Below are positions 37,373 through 45,094 of a DNA stretch of 64,000 bases, piece by piece. The position numbers were made by a program, and so were the translations under genes. The stretch's first letter is position 1. Every line of letters starts with the position of its first letter. The notes beneath the pieces are model-generated. The model worked only from the letters and a program-made list of their open reading frames with translations, did not search any database and was not told where the DNA came from. Source of the stretch: Nocardioides nematodiphilus (lineage in GTDB: Bacteria; Actinomycetota; Actinomycetes; Propionibacteriales; Nocardioidaceae); NCBI RefSeq assembly GCF_020216525.1, contig NZ_JAIWOY010000007.1, forward strand, positions 1-64,000, read 5' to 3'.

Positions 37373-38721
37373 CCTCGCTCCTGCTCCTCGCCCTCGCGCT
37401 CGTACTGGTCGCGGCCTGCGGCCTGTTCGTCGCCGCGGAGTTCTCCCTCGTCACCGTCGACCGTACGACGGTCGACCAGGCCGTCGCGGCCGGTGACGCA
37501 TCGGCGGGTGGCGTGCAGCACGCGCTGCGCTCGCTCTCCAGCCACCTCTCCGGCGCGCAGCTCGGCATCACCGTCACGAACCTCGGCATCGGCTGGATCG
37601 CGGAGCCCGCGGTCTCCGGCCTGATCGACGAGCCGCTGCGCTCGATGGGGGTCAGCGAGGGCGCGGTCGGTCCGATCGCCGTCGCGGTCGGCCTGACGCT
37701 GTCCAGCGTCATCACGATGGTCTTCGGCGAGCTCGTCCCCAAGAACATCGCGCTCGCGTTGCCGATGCGCACCGCGCAGGCCACCCAGGCCCCGCTGCGG
37801 GCGTTCACCGCCGTCAACGCCGGCCCGATCCGGCTGCTCAACGGCACCGCCAACGCGCTCGTACGCCGCTTCGGCATCGAGCCGCAGGAGGAGCTGCGCT
37901 CTGCGCGCAGCTCCAGCGAGCTGGCCTCGCTCATCCAGCGCTCGGCCGACGAGGGCACCCTCGACGCCGACACCGCCGAGCTGATGGAGCGCTCGGTGGA
38001 GTTCGGCACCCGTACGGCCGGCGAGATCATGACGCCCCGGGTGCGCCAGCACAGCCTCGAGGAGGGCGACCGCGCCCAGGCCGTGATCGACCTGGCGCGG
38101 AAGACCGGACACTCCCGCTTCCCGGTGCTCGACGAGCACGACAACGTCGTCGGCACCGTCCACGTCAAGGCCGCGGTCGCGCTGCCCGTCCACGAGCGCG
38201 CCACCACCCGCGTCAAGCACCTGATGGCCCGCCCCATCCTGGTGCCCGACTCGTTGCGCCTCGACCCGCTGCTCGCGCTGCTGCGCAACGAGAGCTTCCA
38301 GATGGCCGTCGTGCTCGACGAATACGGCGACCAGGCCGGCATCGTCACCCTCGAGGACGTGATCGAGGAGATCGTCGGCGACATCGCCGACGAGCACGAC
38401 ACCCACGGATCCCGCGCCCGCCTGCGCCGTGACGGGTCCTGGTCGATCTCCGGTCTGCTGCGCCCCGACGAGGTCGAGGACCTCACCGGGGTCGCCCTGC
38501 CCGAGGGCGACGAGTACGACACGGTCGCCGGTCTCGTGCTGCGCCTGCTCGGCCGGATCCCGCAGCGCGGTGACAGCGCCGAGGTCGCCGTGCCAGCTCC
38601 CGCGGACGGCGGCGACCCGGACGAGGCCGGCGTGCGACTCGCGGTGCTGACCGTCGAGCACATGGACGGCCTGCGTGTCGACCGGGTCTCGCTGCGCGTC
38701 AACGGAGAGGCGACGTCGTGA
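37366..38721 (+). CDS. CNNM/CorC-type (hemolysin family) transporter, full length
   Basis: This 451-aa membrane protein has a DUF21 (CNNM) transmembrane domain (about 1-190, with VFGELVPKNIAL), two CBS domains (about 205-335; EIMTPRV, FQMAVVLDEYGDQAGIVTLEDVIEEIVGDI by position) and a C-terminal CorC_HlyC domain (WSISGLLRPDEVEDL onward). Family members are linked to Mg and Co transport or extrusion; the older hemolysin name is misleading. GTG 37366 is used. The next gene, a shorter paralogue, overlaps by 4 nt. Confidence 0.9.
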   Translation: MLTSLLLLALALVLVAACGLFVAAEFSLVTVDRTTVDQAVAAGDASAGGVQHALRSLSSHLSGAQLGITVTNLGIGWIAEPAVSGLIDEPLRSMGVSEGAVGPIAVAVGLTLSSVITMVFGELVPKNIALALPMRTAQATQAPLRAFTAVNAGPIRLLNGTANALVRRFGIEPQEELRSARSSSELASLIQRSADEGTLDADTAELMERSVEFGTRTAGEIMTPRVRQHSLEEGDRAQAVIDLARKTGHSRFPVLDEHDNVVGTVHVKAAVALPVHERATTRVKHLMARPILVPDSLRLDPLLALLRNESFQMAVVLDEYGDQAGIVTLEDVIEEIVGDIADEHDTHGSRARLRRDGSWSISGLLRPDEVEDLTGVALPEGDEYDTVAGLVLRLLGRIPQRGDSAEVAVPAPADGGDPDEAGVRLAVLTVEHMDGLRVDRVSLRVNGEATS

Positions 38722-39788
38722 GCACCCCCGTCGCGCTCGTGCTGGCAGCGGTCCTGCTGCTCCTCAACGCCTTCTTCGTCGCCACCGAGTTCGCGCTCGT
38801 CTCGGCCCGCCGCAGCCAGATCGAGCCGCAGGCCCATGAGGGCTCCCGGCTGGCCCGGCGCACCCTGACCGCGATGGAGGACGTCGCCTCGATGATCGCC
38901 GGCATCCAGCTCGGCGTCACCGTGTGCTCCGTCATCCTCGGTGCCGTCGCCGAGCCCGCCGTCGGGCACGTCATCGCCCCGGTGCTGCATGCGGTGCGCA
39001 TCCCCGAGGGGGCGGCGCACCCCATCGCCTTCGTGATCGCGCTCGGCATCGTCGCCTTCCTGCACGTCGTGCTGGGGGAGATGGTCCCCAAGAACATCAC
39101 CCTGGCCGTGCCGGAGCGCGCCGTGCTGATCCTCGCGCCCCTGATGTATGCGCTCGTTCGGCTGTTGCGTCCGCTCATCGTGGTGCTCGACGCGATCGCG
39201 CGCGGCACCCTGTGGCTGCTCCGCGTCGAGCCCAGGCAGGAGGTGGCCTCCACGTTCACCCGGGAGGAGGTCGCCGCCATGGTCGAGGAGAGCCGCGGCG
39301 AGGGCCTGCTGCGCCAGGACGAGTACGACCGGCTCGCCGGCGCCCTCGGCTTCACCGAGAAGACCGTCGCCGACGTCCTGCTCCCGACCGTCACCCTCAC
39401 CACCGTGCCGCGCGGCGCCTCCGGCGCCGACATCGAGGCACTGTGCGCCGCCACCGGCTTCAGCCGCTTCCCGGTGGTCGACACGCCGGGCGCGGACGGT
39501 GCCGGTCAGCTGCTCGGCTACCTGCACATCAAGGACGTCCTCGAGCCCGACGAGGCCCGCCGCCAGCGACCCGTGGACGACAAGTGGATCCGTCCGTTCG
39601 CGACCGTCACCCCCGAGGACCCGCTGCACGACGCCCTCGAGACGCTGCAGCGGCGCGGCTCACACGTGGCCCGGGTGGTCGACCAGGAGGGCATCACGCT
39701 CGGTCTGGTCACGCTGGAGGACGTCATCGAGGAGCTCGTCGGCGAGATCCGCGACGCGGCCCACGCCGATGAGGTTCCCGCCACCTAG
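38718..39788 (+). CDS. CNNM-type (hemolysin family) transporter, lacking the CorC domain
   Basis: This 356-aa paralogue of the preceding gene has the DUF21 membrane domain (VLGEMVPKNITLAV) and a CBS pair (VADVLLPTVTL; VARVVDQEGITLGLVTLEDVIEELVGEI by position) but stops right after the second CBS domain, without CorC_HlyC. The two genes overlap at GTGA and are likely translated together, so a heteromer is possible. A pair of this kind is also found in mycobacteria (Rv1841c-Rv1842c). It is followed by the 84-bp repeat array. Confidence 0.9.
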   Translation: MSTPVALVLAAVLLLLNAFFVATEFALVSARRSQIEPQAHEGSRLARRTLTAMEDVASMIAGIQLGVTVCSVILGAVAEPAVGHVIAPVLHAVRIPEGAAHPIAFVIALGIVAFLHVVLGEMVPKNITLAVPERAVLILAPLMYALVRLLRPLIVVLDAIARGTLWLLRVEPRQEVASTFTREEVAAMVEESRGEGLLRQDEYDRLAGALGFTEKTVADVLLPTVTLTTVPRGASGADIEALCAATGFSRFPVVDTPGADGAGQLLGYLHIKDVLEPDEARRQRPVDDKWIRPFATVTPEDPLHDALETLQRRGSHVARVVDQEGITLGLVTLEDVIEELVGEIRDAAHADEVPAT

Positions 39789-39826
39789 CGCACCGCGCGT
39801 GCCGGCTCCGTTCGCCCGCCGCCTCG

Positions 39827-40050
39827 CTCCCGGCCTGCGCCAGAGCTCGTCCCTCGCTCGCGCAGCCGCTCGCTCGGTCGCCGAGCGCACTGCGTGCGCT
39901 GGCTCCCTCCCTCCCGGCCTGCGCCAGAGCTCGTCCCTCGCTCGCGCAGCCGCTCGCTCGGTCGCCGAGCGCACTGCGTGCGCTGGCTCCCTCCCTCCCG
40001 GCCTGCGCCAGAGCTCGTCCCTCGCTCGCGCAGCCGCTCGCTCGGTCGCC
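39827..40050. repeat. 84-bp tandem repeat, 2.67 copies
   Basis: Three head-to-tail copies start at 39827, 39911 and 39995. The first two are identical over 84 bp; the third is identical for 56 bp and then gives way to the -10 hexamer of the phosphatidyltransferase gene. The unit is rich in CGCTCGCTCG/GAGCGAGCG motifs, like the element at 23691. The period is a multiple of three, so long frames run through it on both strands, but nothing suggests a gene. There are no spacers. Confidence 0.95.
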
Positions 40051-40056
40051 TAGTCT
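40051..40056 (+). promoter_or_regulatory. -10 hexamer of the phosphatidyltransferase gene (TAGTCT)
   Basis: TAGTCT stands 7 nt before GTG 40064, matching the leaderless pattern, and follows the tandem repeat without a gap. Any -35 contact would fall inside the last repeat copy. Confidence 0.5.
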
Positions 40057-40063
40057 GAGGCCC

Positions 40064-40696
40064 GTGCAGGACAGTGCCACCCTCCCGAGCAGCTCCGATC
40101 GCGTATGGACCATCCCCAACGCGCTCAGCGTGCTGCGCCTGGGCGGTATCGGGCTGTTCCTGTGGCTCGTCCTGGGGCCCGAGCTGGACGGGGCGGCGTT
40201 CGCGGTCCTGGTCGTCTCCGGCGCGACCGACTGGCTCGACGGCTACCTCGCGCGCCGGCTGGGGCAGTACTCGCGGATCGGTGAGCTGCTCGACCCGCTC
40301 GCCGACCGGCTCTACATCCTCGCCGTCGTCGTCGGCCTCGCCCTGCGCCACATCATCCCCTGGTGGGTGGCCCTGCTGCTGCCCCTGCGCGACGTGCTGC
40401 TGTGGGTGCTCGTCCCGTTCCTGCGCAGTCGCGGCTATCGCGCGCTGCCGGTGCACTTCCTCGGCAAGGCGGCGACGTTCAACCTGCTCTACGCCTTCCC
40501 GCTGCTCCTGCTCGCCGACGGCGACGGGGTGCTGGCGATGCTGTGCCGGGTGCTCGGGTGGTCGTTCGCGATCTGGGGGATCGGGCTCTACTGGTGGGCC
40601 GCAGTGATCTACGCGCTGCAGACCCGGACACTCGTCCGTACGGTCCCGCCACTGCGTCTGACACGGCAGCCCGCGAGCGCCAGGAGGGACCGATGA
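40064..40696 (+). CDS. CDP-alcohol phosphatidyltransferase (PgsA2-like)
   Basis: This 210-aa membrane enzyme carries the complete CDP-alcohol phosphotransferase motif DWLDGYLARR...G...D...D (DX2DGX2ARX8GX3DX3D), which binds Mg and the CDP-linked substrate. Five to six membrane helices are visible. It is related to phosphatidylglycerophosphate or cardiolipin synthases; its place before two DUF881 genes and gcvH matches Rv1822 (pgsA2), whose alcohol substrate is not certain. It overlaps the next gene by 4 nt. Confidence 0.88.
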   Translation: MQDSATLPSSSDRVWTIPNALSVLRLGGIGLFLWLVLGPELDGAAFAVLVVSGATDWLDGYLARRLGQYSRIGELLDPLADRLYILAVVVGLALRHIIPWWVALLLPLRDVLLWVLVPFLRSRGYRALPVHFLGKAATFNLLYAFPLLLLADGDGVLAMLCRVLGWSFAIWGIGLYWWAAVIYALQTRTLVRTVPPLRLTRQPASARRDR

Positions 40697-41541
40697 CCCA
40701 GCAGAACCTGCGGGCGATGCCGTTGCTCGACCTCATCACCCGTCAGTCGCTGGACGAGGACTACCAGCACGTCGCCGAGCAGCGCGAGCAGCGCGGCGAC
40801 GTGCGGCCGCGGGCGCGGCGGGCCCGAAGCATCACGACCATCGCCGCCGTGCTGCTCTTCGGCCTCCTGGTCGCGATCGCCGCGGTGCAGACCTCGCGCA
40901 ACTCCTCGGTCGCGAACGAGGGCCGCGAACAGCTGATCGAGCGGATCAACGCGCGTCGCGACAATGTCGCTGCCCTGCAGAAGCAGATCTCCGAGCTGCG
41001 TGCCGCCACGACCCAGCTCAACGCCGAGTACGCCGATCTGGGACGGACCCTGGGGGACGTCACCGCCACCCGGCGCACCCTCGGTGCTCAGACCGGGTGG
41101 GCGGCGGTCAGCGGCGACGGCGTACGCGCCCGGCTCGACGACGCGCCCAACGGCGGCAGCGACGGCGCCGTGCGTGACTCCGACCTGGCCGGACTGGTCA
41201 ACGGGATGTGGCAGGCCGGGGCGACCGCGATCAGCGTCAACGGTCAGCGCGTCACCGCGCTGAGCGCGCTGCGCAACTCCGGTCCGGTGATCCGGATCAA
41301 CGACGTCTCGCTCTCGGCCCCGTACACCGTTCTGGTCCTCGGCGACGTCAACACGCTCCAAGCGAAGTTCACCCAGTCGACCTCCGGGATCCGGCTGCAG
41401 AGCCTGGCCCACCAGCTCGGGATGCCGTTCGACATGGAGAATGCGCACGACCTCGACCTGCCCGCCGCGCCGGCCTCGATGTTGGTCCTGCGGCATGCCA
41501 GCACCGATCATGGTGCGATGACCGAGAAGGAGACGCCGTGA
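40693..41541 (+). CDS. DUF881 membrane-anchored protein (first)
   Basis: This 282-aa protein has a basic cytoplasmic N-terminus (RPRARRARS), one membrane helix (about residues 50-68), a coiled-coil stretch (about 80-125) and an extracytoplasmic DUF881 domain (GVRARLDDAP, LVNGMWQAGATAISVNGQRV). DUF881 proteins resemble division-associated anchored proteins, but the function is unknown. The ATG has an AGGAGGG site just upstream. The gene matches Rv1823 in place. Overlaps on both sides show a tightly coupled operon. Confidence 0.85.
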   Translation: MTQQNLRAMPLLDLITRQSLDEDYQHVAEQREQRGDVRPRARRARSITTIAAVLLFGLLVAIAAVQTSRNSSVANEGREQLIERINARRDNVAALQKQISELRAATTQLNAEYADLGRTLGDVTATRRTLGAQTGWAAVSGDGVRARLDDAPNGGSDGAVRDSDLAGLVNGMWQAGATAISVNGQRVTALSALRNSGPVIRINDVSLSAPYTVLVLGDVNTLQAKFTQSTSGIRLQSLAHQLGMPFDMENAHDLDLPAAPASMLVLRHASTDHGAMTEKETP

Positions 41542-41870
41542 TCGCAGCGCTGGGCCTGGTGGTCGGAGTCGTGCTCGGGCTGATCTTCCGCCCCGACGTG
41601 CCCGTCGCCCTCGAGCCGTACCTGCCGATCGCCGTCGTCGCCGCCCTCGACGCGGTCTTCGGCGCTCTGCGTGCGTTCCTCGACGGCATCTTCGACGACA
41701 AGGTCTTCGTCGTCTCGTTCGTCAGCAACGTCGTGATCGCGGCCGGCATCGTCTGGATGGGCGACAAGCTCGGCGTCGGTGGCCAGCTCTCGACGGGCGT
41801 CATCGTCGTCCTCGGCATCCGGATCTTCTCCAACGTCGCCGCCATCCGAAGGCACATCTTCCATGCCTGA
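41538..41870 (+). CDS. sbp: small basic protein, DUF1290 family
   Basis: This 110-aa protein is mostly membrane: three hydrophobic helices (residues 2-16, 24-45 and 55-105 region) and the family segment PYLPIAVVAALDAVFGALRA, followed by GIRIFSNVAAIRRHIF. DUF1290 proteins sit between two DUF881 genes in many Gram-positives (Rv1824). GTG 41538 overlaps the DUF881 stop. A membrane scaffold role together with the DUF881 pair is a guess from context. Confidence 0.88.
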   Translation: MIAALGLVVGVVLGLIFRPDVPVALEPYLPIAVVAALDAVFGALRAFLDGIFDDKVFVVSFVSNVVIAAGIVWMGDKLGVGGQLSTGVIVVLGIRIFSNVAAIRRHIFHA

Positions 41871-42597
41871 GGCCCACAGCCACCTGGCGCAGCCGTCCGA
41901 GGAGCCGACCGGCCGCCAGCGCCTGATCGACGCCCTCACCCACGTCCGGGGCGGACGTGGCCAGGTCATCGTCGCGGTGCTGCTCGCGGTCCTCGGCTTC
42001 GGCGCGGTCACCCAGGTCAACAGCAACGACCACGACGCGACCTATGCCGGCTATCGCCAGCAGGACCTCATCGACGTCCTCAACGGCCTGGCCGGCACCA
42101 CCCAGCGCGCGCAGGACGAGCTCACCCGCCTGCAGGAGACGCGCAACCGCCTCAACTCCGACACCCAGCAGCGCCAGGCCGCGCTGAGCCAGGCCCAGAG
42201 CCAGGTCGACGTCCTCGGCATCATGGCCGGCACCGTGCCGGTGACCGGTCCCGGCATCCGGGTGACGATCACCGAGAGCACCGGGCAGGTCAACGTGGAC
42301 TCCTTCCTCGACCTGATCGAGGAGCTCCGCTCCGCGGGAGCCGAGGCGATCCAGGTGAACGGCAAGGTCCGGCTGGTGGCCAGCTCGGCCTTCGAGCAGG
42401 GTCCCGACGGCCTCTTCGTCGACCACCAGCTGCTCACGCCCCCGTACACGGTGGACGCGATCGGGAACCCGGACGGGCTCGCCGGCGCCGTCTCCTTCGC
42501 GCACGGCCCGCAGGACGAGTTCGCCCATGACGGCGCCGAGGTCTCGGTCGCGCAGCGACACACGCTGAAGCTGACCGCGGTCCGCACCAACCCCTGA
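41863..42597 (+). CDS. DUF881 membrane-anchored protein (second)
   Basis: This 244-aa paralogue of the gene at 40693 has an N-terminal cytoplasmic segment, a membrane helix (about 32-50), a coiled-coil (about 75-115) and a DUF881 domain (TGPGIRVTITES, LIEELRSAGAEAIQVNGKVRLV). ATG 41863 overlaps the DUF1290 gene by 8 nt. Both DUF881 proteins have the same topology, so they may pair through their coiled coils. It is the last gene of the operon from 40064 and matches Rv1825. Confidence 0.86.
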   Translation: MPEAHSHLAQPSEEPTGRQRLIDALTHVRGGRGQVIVAVLLAVLGFGAVTQVNSNDHDATYAGYRQQDLIDVLNGLAGTTQRAQDELTRLQETRNRLNSDTQQRQAALSQAQSQVDVLGIMAGTVPVTGPGIRVTITESTGQVNVDSFLDLIEELRSAGAEAIQVNGKVRLVASSAFEQGPDGLFVDHQLLTPPYTVDAIGNPDGLAGAVSFAHGPQDEFAHDGAEVSVAQRHTLKLTAVRTNP

Positions 42598-42612
42598 CAC
42601 CCCCGAGCGTCT

Positions 42613-42618
42613 AGTCTG
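42613..42618 (+). promoter_or_regulatory. -10 hexamer of gcvH (TAGTCT)
   Basis: TAGTCT predicts a start near 42625 and a 5' leader of about 28 nt that contains a GAGGAG ribosome binding site (42641-42646) ahead of GTG 42653. Unlike gcvP, gcvH shows no glycine riboswitch. Confidence 0.45.
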
Positions 42619-42652
42619 GCGCCGACCGGCCATCGATCCCGAGGAGCATCAC

Positions 42653-43045
42653 GTGACGCTGTACCCGCAGGACCTGAAGTACACCAGCGAGCACGAGTGG
42701 GTGCGCAGCCCCGGCGAGCACGCCGGATCCGTACGGGTCGGCATCACCCACTTCGCCCAGGAGGCGCTCGGCGACATCGTCTACGCCCAGCTGCCCGACG
42801 TGGGTGCCGTGGTCACCGCCGGCGGCGCCTGCGGCGAGCTCGAGTCGCACAAGTCCGTCAGCGACGTCTACGCCCCGGTCTCCGGCGAGGTGGTCGCGGT
42901 CAACAACGGCCTGGACGCCACGCCCGGCCTGGCCAACGACGACCCGTACGGCTCCGGCTGGCTCTTCGAGATCGTCCCGTCGAGCCCCGACGAGCTCGAC
43001 GGCCTCCTCGATGCGGCCGCCTACGAGGCCGGCCTCGCGTCATAG
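42653..43045 (+). CDS. gcvH: glycine cleavage system H protein
   Basis: GcvH carries the lipoyl arm that shuttles the aminomethyl group between P, T and L proteins. This 130-aa protein has the family start YTSEHEWVR, and the lipoylation site ELESHKSVSDVYAP with Lys67. Length is normal. The gene is apart from gcvP in the same cluster (Rv1826 and Rv1832 order); gcvT and the L protein are not in the window. Confidence 0.96.
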   Translation: MTLYPQDLKYTSEHEWVRSPGEHAGSVRVGITHFAQEALGDIVYAQLPDVGAVVTAGGACGELESHKSVSDVYAPVSGEVVAVNNGLDATPGLANDDPYGSGWLFEIVPSSPDELDGLLDAAAYEAGLAS

Positions 43046-43075
43046 CCGCGCCTGAGCCGACTGGTCCGGACCTGA

Positions 43076-43117
43076 TAGGTTCGACTCAGACGTCACCCTC
43101 ACCATCCGGTTGAGGGT
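43076..43117 (+). promoter_or_regulatory. garA promoter with ACCCTCA-N9-TGAGGGT operator
   Basis: TAGGTT at 43076-43081 is a -10 candidate with transcript start near 43088. ACCCTCA (43095-43101) and TGAGGGT (43111-43117) form an inverted repeat with a 9-nt spacer just after that start, and the same repeat with the same spacing is found before the second MerR gene at 44925-44947. A site just downstream of the start would normally repress. One of the two neighbouring MerR proteins is the likely binder. Confidence 0.6.
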
Positions 43118-43138
43118 CAGACGAGGAGGAAGCCCCCG

Positions 43139-43633
43139 ATGACCTGCCCCGCCTGTGGCCACCAGAACGCCGCCGACGCGCGCTTCTGCTCCCAGTGTGG
43201 TTCGGCGCTGGTCGCCCCCGCGGCCCCGTCGGACAACACCTCGACGATCCAGATCGTCGACCCGCACAGCGACACGTCCGACCGGCTGCTCAGCCCGGTC
43301 GACGCCGCCGCCGTGGACGGGCTGCCGGCCGGCAGCGCCCTGCTCGTGGTCCAGCGCGGCCCCGGTGCGGGCAGCCGCTTCCTGCTCGACCAGGACCTGG
43401 TCCGCTCGGGCCGGCACCCGGACAGCGACATCTTCCTCGACGACGTGACCGTCTCGCGCCGGCACGCGGAGTTCCAGCGCTCCGAGACGGGCTACACCGT
43501 CTCGGACGTGGGCAGTCTCAACGGCACCTACGTCAACCGCGACCGGATCGACAAGGTCGCGCTGAACGACGGTGACGAGGTCCAGATCGGCAAGTACCGG
43601 CTGGTGTTCTACTCCGGCCACGCCGAGCGCTGA
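43139..43633 (+). CDS. garA: GarA/OdhI-like FHA-domain regulator with N-terminal zinc ribbon
   Basis: GarA and OdhI bind and inhibit 2-oxoglutarate dehydrogenase and control glutamate metabolism, switched by kinase phosphorylation. In this 164-aa protein the FHA domain is nearly as in GarA: GSRFLLDQ, GRHPDSDIFLDD, VSRRHAEF (phosphothreonine-binding Arg, Ser, His) and GSLNGTYVN. The N-terminus differs: it has a zinc ribbon (Cys3, Cys6, Cys18, Cys21) and the GarA phosphosite motif ETTSVF is replaced by NTSTIQ. RBS GAGGAGGA lies at 43123-43130. The place equals Rv1827. Confidence 0.9.
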   Translation: MTCPACGHQNAADARFCSQCGSALVAPAAPSDNTSTIQIVDPHSDTSDRLLSPVDAAAVDGLPAGSALLVVQRGPGAGSRFLLDQDLVRSGRHPDSDIFLDDVTVSRRHAEFQRSETGYTVSDVGSLNGTYVNRDRIDKVALNDGDEVQIGKYRLVFYSGHAER

Positions 43634-43643
43634 GGCCGTAGGC

Positions 43644-44402
43644 GTGACTGCTGAGAACCGTGCCGCCGAGCGGACCGTCGAGGAGTCGGCCGACGGCGGC
43701 GAGCTGTTCAACATCGGACAGGTCCTGGACCTGCTCCGCGCCGACTTCCCGGGGCTGATCAGCATCCCCAAGATCCGGCTGCTCGAGCAGGACGGCCTGA
43801 TCACGCCGCACCGTACGGCCAGCGGCTACCGCAAGTTCTCCCACCGCGACGTCGAGCGGATCCGCTACGTGCTGCGGATGCAGCGCGACCACTACCTGCC
43901 CAAGAAGGTCATCGCCGAGCACCTCGACGCGATGGACCGCGGCCTGGAGCCCCCGGAGGCGGCGCCGGTGGTGCCGACCGTCCCGACGGTCTCGCTCGCC
44001 TCGGACGGCACGCCGAGCGCGGACTCGTTCCGCCGTACCGACAACCTCCGCCTCTCGCGCAAGGAGCTGGTCAAGATCGCCGAGGTCAGCGACGAGCTGC
44101 TCCGTGAGCTCGAGGACGCGCGGCTGATCACGGCGGTGCGCGGCTACTACGACAGCGACGCCCTGGTCATCGCGCAGACCGCGAAGGAGCTCGCCGAGTT
44201 CGGCATCGAGCCGCGCCACCTGCGCGGCATGAAGGCCGCCGCCGACCGCGAGGTCGGCCTGGTGCAGCAGATCGTCGCCCCGCAGCTGCGGACCAACGAC
44301 CCCGCCGCGCGCGCCCGCGCCGAGGAGACCGCCGCCGAGGTGGCGGCGCTGTCCGTACGGCTGCACGCGACGCTGATCAAGGCTGGCCTGAAGCGCCCCT
44401 GA
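43644..44402 (+). CDS. ftsR: MerR-family regulator, FtsR-like
   Basis: This 252-aa protein has a MerR winged helix-turn-helix (FNIGQVLDLLRADFPGLISIPKIRLLEQDGLITPHRTASGYRKFSHRDVERIRYV by position 43707-43870), a flexible linker, and a C-terminal region with a second HTH-like segment (LSRKELVKIAEVSDELLRELE). It lacks the metal-binding cysteines of MerR or SoxR. It matches Rv1828 and corynebacterial FtsR, which controls ftsZ, in place after garA. GTG 43644 starts 10 nt after the garA stop. It is one candidate binder of the shared inverted repeats. Confidence 0.87.
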   Translation: MTAENRAAERTVEESADGGELFNIGQVLDLLRADFPGLISIPKIRLLEQDGLITPHRTASGYRKFSHRDVERIRYVLRMQRDHYLPKKVIAEHLDAMDRGLEPPEAAPVVPTVPTVSLASDGTPSADSFRRTDNLRLSRKELVKIAEVSDELLRELEDARLITAVRGYYDSDALVIAQTAKELAEFGIEPRHLRGMKAAADREVGLVQQIVAPQLRTNDPAARARAEETAAEVAALSVRLHATLIKAGLKRP

Positions 44403-44421
44403 ACCGTCGCGACCAGCGGGG

Positions 44422-44427
44422 TAGGGT
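44422..44427 (+). promoter_or_regulatory. -10 hexamer of the bifunctional nuclease gene (TAGGGT)
   Basis: TAGGGT is exactly 7 nt before GTG 44435, the leaderless arrangement. This also argues for GTG 44435 over GTG 44426 as the start, because the latter lies inside the -10. Confidence 0.5.
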
Positions 44428-44434
44428 GGATGAC

Positions 44435-44902
44435 GTGCGCGAGGTAGACGTCCTGGGTGTCCGTGTCGAGATGCCGTCGAACCAGCCGCTGGTGCTCCTG
44501 CGGGAGGTCACCGGCGAGCGCTACCTGCCGATCTGGATCGGCGCTGTGGAGGCGACCGCGATCGCCTTCGCCCAGCAGGGGGTGGTGCCGCCCCGCCCGC
44601 TGACGCACGACCTGCTCAAGGACGTCCTGGAGGCCACCGGCAACGAGCTCGCCGAGGTGCGGATCGTCGACGTCAAGGACAACGTCTTCTTCGCCACCCT
44701 GGTCTTCGCCTCCGGCGTCGAGGTGTCGGCTCGGCCCTCGGACGCGATCGCGCTCGCGCTGCGGATGGGCACGACGATCGTCTGTGCCGACGAGGTGCTC
44801 GCCGAGGCCGGCGTCGCCGTGCCGGCCGAGCAGGAGGACGAGGTCGAGCGGTTCCGCGAGTTCCTCGACCAGGTCACCCCGGACGACTTCGAGGCACTCT
44901 GA
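44435..44902 (+). CDS. bifunctional nuclease family protein (DUF151)
   Basis: This 155-aa protein belongs to the DUF151 bifunctional nuclease family, related to plant BBD nucleases. Conserved blocks are YLPIWIGAVEATAIAFAQQG, PRPLTHDLLKDVLEA, and VSARPSDAIALALRMG, and it ends with the conserved FREFLDQVTPDDFEAL. Nuclease activity in bacteria is not well shown. The start was set at GTG 44435 from the -10 spacing; GTG 44426 would add three residues. The gene matches Rv1829 in place, between two MerR genes. Confidence 0.88.
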   Translation: MREVDVLGVRVEMPSNQPLVLLREVTGERYLPIWIGAVEATAIAFAQQGVVPPRPLTHDLLKDVLEATGNELAEVRIVDVKDNVFFATLVFASGVEVSARPSDAIALALRMGTTIVCADEVLAEAGVAVPAEQEDEVERFREFLDQVTPDDFEAL

Positions 44903-44924
44903 GCGTGCCGGCGAGCGCGGCCTG

Positions 44925-44997
44925 ACCCTCAGGTTGAGGTTGAGGGTTGCGACACGCCGGGAGAGTCTTTGACCCCGGCCTCTCGTGGACCTACCTT
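44925..44997 (+). promoter_or_regulatory. promoter and ACCCTCA-N9-TGAGGGT operator of the second MerR gene
   Basis: ACCCTCA (44925-44931) and TGAGGGT (44941-44947) repeat the garA operator with the same 9-nt spacer. Downstream, TTGACC (44969-44974) and TACCTT (44992-44997) form a good -35/-10 pair with 17-bp spacing, placing the transcript start near 45004. Here the operator lies upstream of the -35, a position that fits activation more than repression. The leader up to 45094 also holds a GTAACTCC/GGAGTTAC inverted pair (45012-45019, 45057-45064). Confidence 0.6.
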
Positions 44998-45094
44998 GAA
45001 GTGTCTCTGGTGTAACTCCACCGCTGTGACCCATAGGTCGCGGCGGCTTCCCCGTAGGAGTTACGCTCGACCGGAGTAGACCACGGAGGATCGC

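Noticed and set aside
39827-40050. Tandem repeats as a CRISPR array
   Set aside because: Copies are directly adjacent with no unique spacers, the unit is 84 bp, and no cas genes are present.
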